Positions 1 through 4,965 of a DNA stretch of 5,446 nt are shown in pieces (position 1 is the stretch's first letter; each line of letters opens with the position of its first letter). This DNA is from an uncultured Collinsella sp. (lineage in GTDB: Bacteria > Actinomycetota > Coriobacteriia > Coriobacteriales > Coriobacteriaceae): assembly GCA_902492855.1 (NCBI GenBank), contig CABUMU010000122.1:1-5446 (forward strand), written 5' to 3'. Both the position numbers and the translations under genes were made by a program. The notes under the pieces were generated by a model, which saw nothing but the letters and a program-made list of their open reading frames with translations, searched no databases and was not told the DNA's origin.

Positions 1-17
1 CAGGCCCGATGGGACGG

Positions 18-845
18 CTACCGAGCCGCCAAGATGGCGTCGATGAGCGTCAGTACGCCCCCGTCGTTGTTGCTCGGAATGCGCCACTTAGCATGCGCGT
101 TCATATGCTCCTCGGCGTTGTCCACGATAAAGCTGTGGCCGACGCGCTCCAGCATGGGGATGTCGTTGTAGGTGTCGCCCACGGCGGCGGCATCGGCGAT
201 ATCGATGCCCAGGGGCTCGCACAGGTGAGCGACGCCGGCGCCCTTGTCGACACCCAGGTTCATAAAGTCGATCCACTCGCGCCCGGCGTTGGTGACGTAG
301 AGCTTGTCCGAGAACTCGGGGCTATAGGTCTCGCGGAAAGCGGGCTCGGCGTCGTAGCCGGGGAAGAAGACCGAAATCTTGTTGGACTCGAAATCCATGC
401 CCTCAAAGCTGTCGACGTAGTTGATTGTGTTGTAGTAGACGCTGATCTCGTCGTGGTACTGATGGTCGCGGGCAAGCACGTAGAACTCGTCGAAGCAGCA
501 CAGGACGGGAACGGCGCGAGGATCCTCCGAGGCACGGCTCAAGACCTGCTGATACAGCGCCACATCGATGTTGCTCTTATAGATATAACTGCCGCGATAG
601 ATGACGCACGCTCCGTTGTCGGGACAAAAGGCGAGGCGGTTCTTGATGCTCTCGAACATCTCCTTGAGCTTGGGGGCTGGACGTCCGCTGGCGGGGCAGA
701 ACACGATGCCGGCGTCGGCGAGCTTGTCTAGGCGCTCATCAAGACCCTGCGGCAACACGCGCTCGTCGGTGAGCAGCGTCTTGTCCATATCAACGGCGAG
801 AATCTTAATGCTGCCGATATTGGTGTCCGATTCGTAAGTTTGCAT
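18..845 (-). CDS. HAD superfamily hydrolase, Cof-type (subfamily IIB) phosphatase
   Basis: This 275-residue protein carries the four HAD phosphatase motifs in order. Motif I is DMDKT (nucleophile Asp19, acid/base Asp21, Thr23), motif II is PASGRP with Ser53, motif III is the lysine of DKGAGV (Lys201), and motif IV is GDTYND (Asp224, Asp228), which holds Mg2+. The long insert between motifs II and III (about residues 85-195) fits the alpha/beta C2 cap of the Cof/HAD-IIB group. These are cytosolic phosphatases that usually act on sugar phosphates or on cofactors such as FMN and PLP. The actual substrate cannot be read from sequence. The ATG at 845 is preceded by GAAAGG (855-860) with a 9-base spacer, and motif I begins 19 residues in. 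Length is normal for the family. The gene diverges from argG and has no evident link to arginine synthesis. What follows it lies outside the window. Confidence 0.93.
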   Translation of the reverse strand: MQTYESDTNIGSIKILAVDMDKTLLTDERVLPQGLDERLDKLADAGIVFCPASGRPAPKLKEMFESIKNRLAFCPDNGACVIYRGSYIYKSNIDVALYQQVLSRASEDPRAVPVLCCFDEFYVLARDHQYHDEISVYYNTINYVDSFEGMDFESNKISVFFPGYDAEPAFRETYSPEFSDKLYVTNAGREWIDFMNLGVDKGAGVAHLCEPLGIDIADAAAVGDTYNDIPMLERVGHSFIVDNAEEHMNAHAKWRIPSNNDGGVLTLIDAILAAR

Positions 846-880
846 AAAAGCGCGCCTTTCGTTTCGAAATTGTTTCAGAC

Positions 881-886
881 GTTATA
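881..886 (-). promoter_or_regulatory. Candidate -10 box for the HAD hydrolase gene
   Basis: Read on the minus strand this is TATAAC, five of six matches to TATAAT, 35 bases before the start codon. No good -35 box sits at the usual spacing; the hexamer 17 bases upstream (904-909) reads ACGCTC. The 5' untranslated region would include the palindrome TTTCGAAA (862-869). The call rests mainly on position and the -10 match. Confidence 0.3.
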
Positions 887-955
887 ACCATCAACCAGTA
901 ACCGAGCGTATTGTCGCAGGAACGGAGCGTATTTGCACCACGCTTCACAAAGTAA

Positions 956-970
956 TGAAAAAACTTTTCA
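956..970. promoter_or_regulatory. AT-rich dyad TGAAAA-aac-TTTTCA, possible operator
   Basis: A perfect 6-base inverted repeat with a 3-base centre lies in the HAD/argG divergent region, about 40 bases before the candidate argG leader -10 box. It has the general shape of an ArgR ARG box (TGAAT-n4-ATTCA) but is one base longer, and the inner T/A of each arm is changed. It could bind ArgR or another dimeric regulator, or be chance in an AT-rich stretch. No second copy is visible near argH. Confidence 0.25.
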
Positions 971-988
971 GAAATTTGAATTTGTCGC

Positions 989-1016
989 TTGTGCTGCGGG
1001 CACTTTAGCGTAATAT
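989..1016 (+). promoter_or_regulatory. Candidate promoter for the argG leader transcript
   Basis: TAATAT at 1011-1016 is a reasonable -10 box, and TATAGA overlaps it at 1014-1019. TTGTGC at 989-994 could be a weak -35 box with a 16-base spacer. Transcription would start near 1023 and give about 97 bases of untranslated RNA before the leader ORF at 1120. That RNA contains a small hairpin, CGGC (1038-1041) with GCCG (1048-1051). The -35 match is only three of six, so this is a tentative call. Confidence 0.35.
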
Positions 1017-1106
1017 AGAGACCATCGAAAACGGAGACGGCAAAAGAGCCGCTTACCGAGGAAAAGGTACCGTTTACGATATTTGAATTGCGCCCGGCGA
1101 TAGGTG

Positions 1107-1113
1107 AAAGGAG
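1107..1113 (+). promoter_or_regulatory. Strong Shine-Dalgarno site of the leader ORF
   Basis: AAAGGAG lies 6 bases before the ATG at 1120. It is a closer match to the 16S anti-Shine-Dalgarno sequence than the sites of argG (AAAGGA), argH (AAAGGGG) or ndk (GAAAGG). A site this good in a region otherwise without genes is the main reason to treat the short ORF as translated. Confidence 0.75.
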
Positions 1114-1119
1114 AGGCAG

Positions 1120-1194
1120 ATGCAGTTCGTAAAGATCATCACTACTGCAGACAATGCCATCCGACGCCAGCGCGCAATTTCCCGACGACGATAA
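1120..1194 (+). CDS. Arginine-rich leader peptide (putative attenuation peptide of argG)
   Basis: This 24-residue ORF lies 205 bases upstream of argG. Its last ten residues are RRQRAISRRR, so six of 24 residues are arginine (positions 15, 16, 18, 22, 23, 24), and it ends CGA CGA CGA TAA. Four of the six are CGA and two are CGC. By contrast none of the 43 Arg codons I counted in argG, argH and ndk is CGA; all are CGC or CGT. CGA and CGC are normally read by the same tRNA-Arg(ICG), and CGA is read slowly. An Arg-rich peptide in front of an arginine-synthesis gene, followed by alternative hairpins, matches the plan of trp, his and leu leader peptides. I infer that the ribosome stalls on the Arg codons when charged tRNA-Arg is scarce, changing downstream RNA folding. 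The peptide itself probably has no other function. I know of no established gene name for it. Confidence 0.75.
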   Translation: MQFVKIITTADNAIRRQRAISRRR

Positions 1195-1268
1195 CAATCG
1201 TCTCTGTTCGCATGGGGCGAATTGCCTCAACAGAGTCATTTTGAGGTCGTTGGGTTTTAGCACGACAT
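1187..1268 (+). promoter_or_regulatory. Mutually exclusive leader RNA hairpins (putative attenuator)
   Basis: Four stems can be read. H1 pairs GACGAT (1187-1192) with ATCGTC (1197-1202) over loop AACA, and it overlaps the last Arg codons and stop of the leader ORF. H2 pairs CTCTGTT (1202-1208) with AACAGAG (1229-1235) and is extended inside by GGGGC (1214-1218) with GCCTC (1224-1228). H3 pairs CCTCAA (1225-1230) with TTGAGG (1241-1246) and excludes H2. H3' pairs GTCGT (1246-1250) with ACGAC (1262-1266) and excludes the candidate terminator stem from 1259. A ribosome at the leader stop would cover H1 and the left arm of H2, favouring H3. One stalled at codons 15-18 would leave H2 free. Pairings were read by eye, with no energy calculation. 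Confidence 0.5.
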
Positions 1269-1305
1269 TGCTGCATGTTTCTAGGGCATGTATGTGCTGA
1301 TTTTT
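1259..1305 (+). terminator. Candidate attenuator terminator before argG
   Basis: AGCAC (1259-1263) pairs with GTGCT (1294-1298), and TGCATG (1272-1277) can pair inside with CATGTA (1287-1292, one G-U pair). The stem is followed by GA and five Ts (1301-1305). The internal loop and modest G/C content make it weaker than the terminators after argH and ndk, which would suit a regulated rather than a constitutive terminator. It lies about 95 bases before the argG start codon. Confidence 0.4.
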
Positions 1306-1399
1306 GCTATTTAACCTGATATTGCACGGTATATGACCTTGAAATGACTTGCAACTGACCGATGTTCTAACTAGCTACCAAGGGCGAAAGGAAACAGCC

Positions 1400-2626
1400 A
1401 TGAGCAAGGAAAAAGTCATTCTCGCATATTCCGGTGGTCTTGATACATCCGTATGTGTCAAGTGGCTCCAGGACGAAAAGAATCTCGATGTCGTTTGTGT
1501 CTGCGGCAATGTGGGCCAGGAGGAGACCGGTCTGGACGCCAAGAAGCAGAAGGCGCTTGACCTGGGCGTTCTGGATTGCCAGGTGCTCGACCTGCGCGAC
1601 GAGTTCTCCGATGAGTTCCTGACTAAGGCCATCGCCGCAAACTCCATGTATGAGAACAAGTACCCGCTGCTCTCCGCCCTGTCTCGCCCGCTGCTCGCCA
1701 AGAAGCTTGTCGAGGTCGCTCACGAGTTTGGCGCGACCTACGTCGCCCACGGCTGCACCGGCAAGGGCAACGACCAGGTCCGCTTCGAGGCTGCCGTCAA
1801 GGCCCTCGACCCCGAGCTTAAAGTTATCGCCCCGGTTCGCGAGTGGGACTTGAAGTGCCGTCCCGACGAGGTCGCCTATGCCCACGCCCACAACGTGCCG
1901 GTTCCCGAGGGTGCCAACGACAACCCTTACTCCATCGACGACAACCTGTGGGGTCGTGCTATTGAGTGCGGCCACCTGGAGGATCCCTGGAACGAGCCGC
2001 TCGACGACGCCTGGGTTATGACCAAGAACCCCGAAGACACGCCGGACACCCCGACCTACACCGAGATTGAGTTTGAGGCGGGCAAGCCCGTCGCCGTCGA
2101 CGGCAAGAAGATGAAGCTCTCCGAGATCGTCATCGCCCTCAACAAGATTTCGGGCGACAACGGCTTTGGCCGTCTCGACCTTGTTGAGGATCGTCTGGTG
2201 GGCCTCAAGAGCCGCGAATGCTATGAGGTTCCCGGAGCCCTGACGCTCATCACTGCCCACAAGGCACTCGAGGACATTTGCGTCGAGGGTGACTTGCTCA
2301 AGACCAAGATTAAGCTTGAGCAGGATTGGGCCACCGCCGTGTACAACGGCCAGTGGTACAGCCCGCTCAAGAACGCGCTCGACGCCTTTATGGCCGACAC
2401 CCAGAAGTTCGTGACCGGCACCGTTCGCCTGAAGTTCTTTAAGGGCAACTGCCATGTCGTCGGCCGCAAGAGCCCCTTCAGCCTCTACGACTACGGTCTG
2501 GCTACCTACGACCGCGACACCACGTTTGACGAGAAGGCCAGCGTCGGCTTTATCGAGATCGACACGCTGTCGCTCAAGACGTGGGCCAAGGTCCAGGGTC
2601 CCAGCTCTGCTGCCGCTCAGGCTTAA
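1400..2626 (+). CDS. argG: Argininosuccinate synthase
   Basis: This is a cytosolic ATP-dependent ligase that joins citrulline and aspartate to argininosuccinate, releasing AMP and pyrophosphate, the penultimate step of arginine synthesis. The 408 residues are a normal length for the common bacterial type. The N-terminal nucleotide-binding loop AYSGGLDTSV is at residues 9-18. The second family signature, GCTGKGNDQVRFE, is at 118-130, and the conserved SIDDNLWGRAIECG block is at 178-191. GRLDLVEDRLVGLKSRECYE-type tetramer and substrate segments follow from 257. The ATG at 1400 is chosen because AAAGGA (1387-1392) sits 7 bases upstream and the P-loop falls at the usual distance; an in-frame TTG at 1349 lacks this. 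The gene is preceded by the Arg-rich leader ORF and hairpins, so attenuation by arginine supply is likely. argH follows 522 bases later as a separate unit. Confidence 0.98.
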   Translation: MSKEKVILAYSGGLDTSVCVKWLQDEKNLDVVCVCGNVGQEETGLDAKKQKALDLGVLDCQVLDLRDEFSDEFLTKAIAANSMYENKYPLLSALSRPLLAKKLVEVAHEFGATYVAHGCTGKGNDQVRFEAAVKALDPELKVIAPVREWDLKCRPDEVAYAHAHNVPVPEGANDNPYSIDDNLWGRAIECGHLEDPWNEPLDDAWVMTKNPEDTPDTPTYTEIEFEAGKPVAVDGKKMKLSEIVIALNKISGDNGFGRLDLVEDRLVGLKSRECYEVPGALTLITAHKALEDICVEGDLLKTKIKLEQDWATAVYNGQWYSPLKNALDAFMADTQKFVTGTVRLKFFKGNCHVVGRKSPFSLYDYGLATYDRDTTFDEKASVGFIEIDTLSLKTWAKVQGPSSAAAQA

Positions 2627-2641
2627 GTCTTCCTTCCCTTG

Positions 2642-2704
2642 GTATCCGCGCGGCCCATCCGCGTGATACATAACGGGCGCATGGGGTCCCTACCTTTCGT
2701 TATG
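2642..2704 (+). other. Two hairpins in the argG 3' region
   Basis: The first stem pairs GTATC (2642-2646) and CGCG (2647-2650) with CGCG (2660-2663) and GATAC (2665-2669), leaving a single bulged T at 2664. The second pairs CATAACG (2669-2675) with CGTTATG (2698-2704). They begin 16 bases after the argG stop codon. Neither is followed by a proper T-run, so they are more likely 3' end stabilisers or regulatory folds than terminators. Confidence 0.4.
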
Positions 2705-2778
2705 CTTGCTGACACTTCTTAACATCGGTGGCCCCTACGTTCCGCCCGCATATATGACGCCGCGATTGCGGCTGAGTC

Positions 2779-2815
2779 AGAGCCCCGCCGGGGTTGTCCA
2801 GCGGGGCTCTTTCTA
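2779..2815 (+). terminator. Intrinsic terminator downstream of argG
   Basis: AGAGCCCCGC (2779-2788) pairs perfectly with GCGGGGCTCT (2801-2810) around a 12-base loop. A short T-rich tail (TTCTA) follows, so the last bases of the stem add to a TCTTTCT run. It lies 152 bases after the argG stop and should separate the argG transcript from argH. A small GCCGC-GATT-GCGGC hairpin (2759-2772) sits just before it. Confidence 0.8.
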
Positions 2816-2859
2816 TCAATTTGTCGGCCTTGCGCCTATATATATGAGGAGTATCCAAT

Positions 2860-3030
2860 ATGTTCAATGTCATCGCGCATGCTTTACTTGCCCTCGCGCC
2901 CGAGCTCGATGCTGCAAAGGTCGATGACGTCCCTATGAGCCTGAAGGCTTGGATTGACGGTTCGCAGGGCAACATCCGGAGGGAGACGTTGGGTGCCAAG
3001 TGCATGGTGCGTCACTTCTTTGCAAATTAG
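2860..3030 (+). CDS. Hypothetical 56-residue protein between argG and argH
   Basis: This short ORF begins MFNVIAHALL and ends MVRHFFAN. GAGGAG (2846-2851) lies 8 bases before its ATG, a good ribosome-binding site. Codon choice is broadly like the neighbours, with many G/C third bases, except for a tandem CGG AGG Arg pair at codons 40-41, both absent from argG, argH and ndk. The first 13 residues are mildly hydrophobic but too short and interrupted for a clear membrane segment. I do not recognise a family. It starts 50 bases after the argG-side terminator, and its stop codon overlaps the stem-loop ahead of argH. It may be a small conserved protein, a gene remnant, or a second regulatory leader ORF. 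The TATATATAT stretch at 2837-2845 might serve as a -10 region, but no well-spaced -35 box is visible. Confidence 0.5.
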   Translation: MFNVIAHALLALAPELDAAKVDDVPMSLKAWIDGSQGNIRRETLGAKCMVRHFFAN

Positions 3031-3072
3031 CTACATGGCCCCGCATGCAGTGGGGAATGTGCAAAACTAGCT
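3029..3072 (+). promoter_or_regulatory. Stem-loop in the argH 5' region
   Basis: CCCCGC (3039-3044) pairs with GTGGGG (3050-3055, one G-U pair) over loop ATGCA. ACAT (3033-3036) with ATGT (3057-3060) and AGCT (3029-3032) with AGCT (3069-3072) extend the fold outward. It starts inside the stop codon of the 56-codon ORF and ends 76 bases before argH. There is no T-run after it, so a role in translation, RNA stability or sensing is more likely than termination. A further small TCGC/GCGA hairpin lies at 3082-3093. Confidence 0.4.
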
Positions 3073-3148
3073 GTTGGTAAATCGCTTTAGCGACAGGGCG
3101 CATTGCTTTGGGCGCTTCGTTTGGTATTTGATGAAAGGGGACGATCCC

Positions 3149-4579
3149 ATGGCTCTTTGGGGCGGTCGTTTTGAGGCGGGCGTGGCCGAGGTCACGCAGG
3201 AGTTTGGCGCGTCGCTGCCGGTCGACAAACATCTCTATAAGCAGGATATCGCCGGCTCCAAGGCACATGCCAAGATGCTGGCCGCCCAAGGCATCATCAG
3301 TGCCGAGGACGAGCAGGCGATTGCCGAGGGCCTGACCGGAATCGAACAGGATATCGATGCCGGCAACTTTACCTTCGATATCAACGACGAGGACATCCAT
3401 ATGTCCATCGAGAGCGAGCTGACGCGTCGCATCGGCGAGGCCGGTAAGCGCTTGCATACCGGACGTTCGCGCAACGACCAGGTGGCGACCGACACGCGCC
3501 TGGGCGTCAAGGCACTGGCCAAGGAGCTCATGGAGGCCAATCTTGAGCTGCGCCATGTGCTGGTGGATGCGGCTAAGAAGTACGACAAGGTGATTCTGCC
3601 GGGTTACACGCATATGCAGCACGCTCAGCCCGTGCTGCTCTCGCATCATCTGCTGGCGTATTCCTGGATGTTCGCGCGCGACTTTACACGCTTGAAGGCC
3701 GCCTTTGATGCCGCCGACAACTGTCCGCTGGGTGCTGCCGCGCTTGCCGGTACGAGCTATCCGCTCGATCGTCAGATGACGGCTGCCGAGCTTGGCTTTG
3801 CGGGCGTGATTCCCAACTCGCTCGATGCGGTTTCCGACCGTGATTTCCTGCTCGATCTGCATTACGCCGGCTCCGTCATGGCCATGCACCTGTCGCGTCT
3901 TTCCGAGGAGATCGTGCTGTGGTCGAGCTCTGAATTTGGCTTTATCACGCTTTCCGACTCGTACTCCACCGGCTCGTCCATCATGCCGCAGAAGAAGAAT
4001 CCCGACTTTGCCGAGCTTATCCGCGGCAAGAGCGGCCGTGTCTATGGCAACCTGGTGCAGCTGCTCGTAACCATGAAGGGCCTGCCGCTTGCTTATAACA
4101 AGGACTTGCAGGAGGACAAGGAGGGCGCGCTCGATACCGCTCACACGCTCCTGCAGTGCCTGCCCGTTATGGCCGGAATGATTTCGACCTGGACCGTCAA
4201 CGAGGACGCCATGGCGCGCGAGTGTGGCGTGGGACACCTTGCCGCCACCGATGTTGCCGATTACCTGGCTAAGCGTGGCCTGCCGTTCCGCGAGGCACAC
4301 GCTGTGGTGGGGCATCTGGTCCTGATGTGCGAGAAGCGCGGCTGCAATCTTGATGACCTGCCGTTTGAGGTGTTCCAGGAGGCAAGCCCGCTCTTTGAGC
4401 GCGACATTACCGAGGCGCTTGACATCCCGTCGATTGTCGCCGCGCGCACGACCGAGGGAGGCACCGCTCCTGCCGCTGTTTCCGTGCAGCTGCAGCGTGC
4501 CGAGGCACAGCTCGTGGCCGACGAGGGCGTGTTTGGATCGCTGACCAAGGTCGTCGAGATGGGTCACGGGGCAAAGTAG
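3149..4579 (+). CDS. argH: Argininosuccinate lyase
   Basis: This cytosolic tetrameric lyase splits argininosuccinate to arginine and fumarate, completing arginine synthesis. It belongs to the fumarase/aspartase superfamily. The 476 residues are close to the usual 460-470. The N-terminus MALWGGRF is typical of ArgH. HTGRSRNDQVATD is at 103-115, and GYTHMQHAQP at 152-161 contains the probable catalytic His155. The superfamily signature GSSIMPQKKN is at 275-284, on the mobile loop with catalytic serine (Ser277 by analogy with delta-crystallin). The start at 3149 is chosen because AAAGGGG (3134-3140) lies 8 bases upstream; in-frame starts further up, including ATG 3131, would put that site inside the gene. 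No convincing promoter hexamers were found close to the gene, so transcription may begin upstream, perhaps before the 56-codon ORF. A strong terminator follows. Confidence 0.98.
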   Translation: MALWGGRFEAGVAEVTQEFGASLPVDKHLYKQDIAGSKAHAKMLAAQGIISAEDEQAIAEGLTGIEQDIDAGNFTFDINDEDIHMSIESELTRRIGEAGKRLHTGRSRNDQVATDTRLGVKALAKELMEANLELRHVLVDAAKKYDKVILPGYTHMQHAQPVLLSHHLLAYSWMFARDFTRLKAAFDAADNCPLGAAALAGTSYPLDRQMTAAELGFAGVIPNSLDAVSDRDFLLDLHYAGSVMAMHLSRLSEEIVLWSSSEFGFITLSDSYSTGSSIMPQKKNPDFAELIRGKSGRVYGNLVQLLVTMKGLPLAYNKDLQEDKEGALDTAHTLLQCLPVMAGMISTWTVNEDAMARECGVGHLAATDVADYLAKRGLPFREAHAVVGHLVLMCEKRGCNLDDLPFEVFQEASPLFERDITEALDIPSIVAARTTEGGTAPAAVSVQLQRAEAQLVADEGVFGSLTKVVEMGHGAK

Positions 4580-4633
4580 AGGTTTGGCTGAAACTGTTTT
4601 GGCCATTTATTGATAAATCGTTTTTTGCTTTTG

Positions 4634-4669
4634 CGGGCGTCTGCTGCTGCGGACGCCCGTATTTTGTTG
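4634..4669 (+). terminator. Intrinsic terminator of argH
   Basis: An 11-base-pair stem (4634-4644 with 4649-4659, one T-G pair) with loop TGCT is followed by TATTTTGTTG. It lies 55 bases after the argH stop codon. On the opposite strand the stem is followed by A-rich rather than T-rich sequence, so it acts on plus-strand transcription only. Confidence 0.88.
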
Positions 4670-4744
4670 CAATGGGGAAGGGGCTTGTCGAGAACTTCTG
4701 TAGGACCTTTGGGCAGGTTGTGAAGGGGGTACGTTCACGGGCGG

Positions 4745-4788
4745 CAACCGACCGTCCGCTCGGTTCGGTTCGGTTGATGCGCGGTCGG
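4745..4788 (+). repeat. CGGTT triplet repeat with two competing hairpins
   Basis: CGGTT is repeated three times without a break at 4761-4775. CAACCGA (4745-4751) can pair with TCGGTTG (4770-4776), or the overlapping CCGACCG (4748-4754) can pair with CGGTCGG (4782-4788). The two folds exclude each other. The element lies between the argH terminator and the ndk promoter, in a stretch (4670-4818) where I see no gene. Its role is unknown. Confidence 0.5.
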
Positions 4789-4818
4789 ATGGTACTCTAA
4801 TCGGGCTTCGAAACAGAA

Positions 4819-4847
4819 GTGACACATATGGAACGTTTTAATAAATT
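4819..4847 (+). promoter_or_regulatory. ndk: Probable ndk promoter
   Basis: GTGACA (4819-4824, five of six to TTGACA) and TAAATT (4842-4847, four of six to TATAAT) are separated by exactly 17 bases. Transcription would start near 4854, giving a leader of about 112 bases before the ndk ATG. A second, weaker pair lies downstream: TTTAAC (4874-4879) and TACGAT (4897-4902), also with a 17-base spacer, starting near 4909. Either or both could be used. Confidence 0.5.
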
Positions 4848-4858
4848 GTAACGTTTCA
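4829..4858. promoter_or_regulatory. Paired LacI-family-like operators around the ndk -10 box
   Basis: TGGAACGTTTTA (4829-4840) and TGTAACGTTTCA (4847-4858) share the palindromic core AACGTT with centres 18 bases apart. The TGnAACGTTnCA pattern with a central CG is characteristic of LacI/GalR-family operators such as PurR sites. One copy lies in the spacer of the proposed promoter and the other at its start site, an arrangement suited to repression. The regulator is not in the window. Confidence 0.4.
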
Positions 4859-4965
4859 AAAAACAGCTTTTTGTTTAACTGCAGCTAAAACTCTGTTACG
4901 ATGCAGTCCAGGCGGGTGCCGGAATGGGACTTGGGCACGCGCGAACCTACTTGAAAGGCTACCTT

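Noticed and set aside
9..731. 240-codon plus-strand open frame opposite the HAD gene
   Set aside because: It is a shadow of the HAD gene, which has all four family motifs. It has no ribosome-binding site.
805..1263. 152-codon minus-strand open frame covering the HAD/argG control region
   Set aside because: It overlaps the start of the HAD gene in another frame, has no family features, and runs antisense to the promoter, leader ORF and hairpins. The region has the composition of a control region.
1349..1399. Upstream TTG start that would add 17 residues to argG
   Set aside because: The ATG at 1400 has a well-placed AAAGGA site, and the P-loop then lies at the normal distance from the N-terminus.
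1367..2671. 434-codon open frame antisense to argG
   Set aside because: It mirrors argG codon bias, has no ribosome-binding site or recognisable domain, and crosses the argG start and end.
2706..2927. 73-codon plus-strand open frame after argG
   Set aside because: It has no Shine-Dalgarno site and reads straight through the terminator stem at 2779-2810 and the start of the better supported 56-codon ORF.
3074..3148. Upstream starts that would add up to 25 residues to argH
   Set aside because: The extension is not ArgH-like and would place the good AAAGGGG ribosome-binding site inside the coding region.
2933..4606. 557-codon open frame antisense to argH
   Set aside because: It is a long shadow frame caused by G/C-biased third positions in argH. 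It has no recognisable domain, and argH is certain.
4672..4800. 42-codon Arg-rich plus-strand ORF between argH and ndk
   Set aside because: Its ATG directly follows the argH terminator tail with no ribosome-binding site. The Arg content comes from CGG-rich repeat sequence, and no arginine gene follows.
4901..4954. 17-codon plus-strand ORF in the ndk 5' region
   Set aside because: No Shine-Dalgarno site, and its stop overlaps the ndk ribosome-binding site. It is probably chance.
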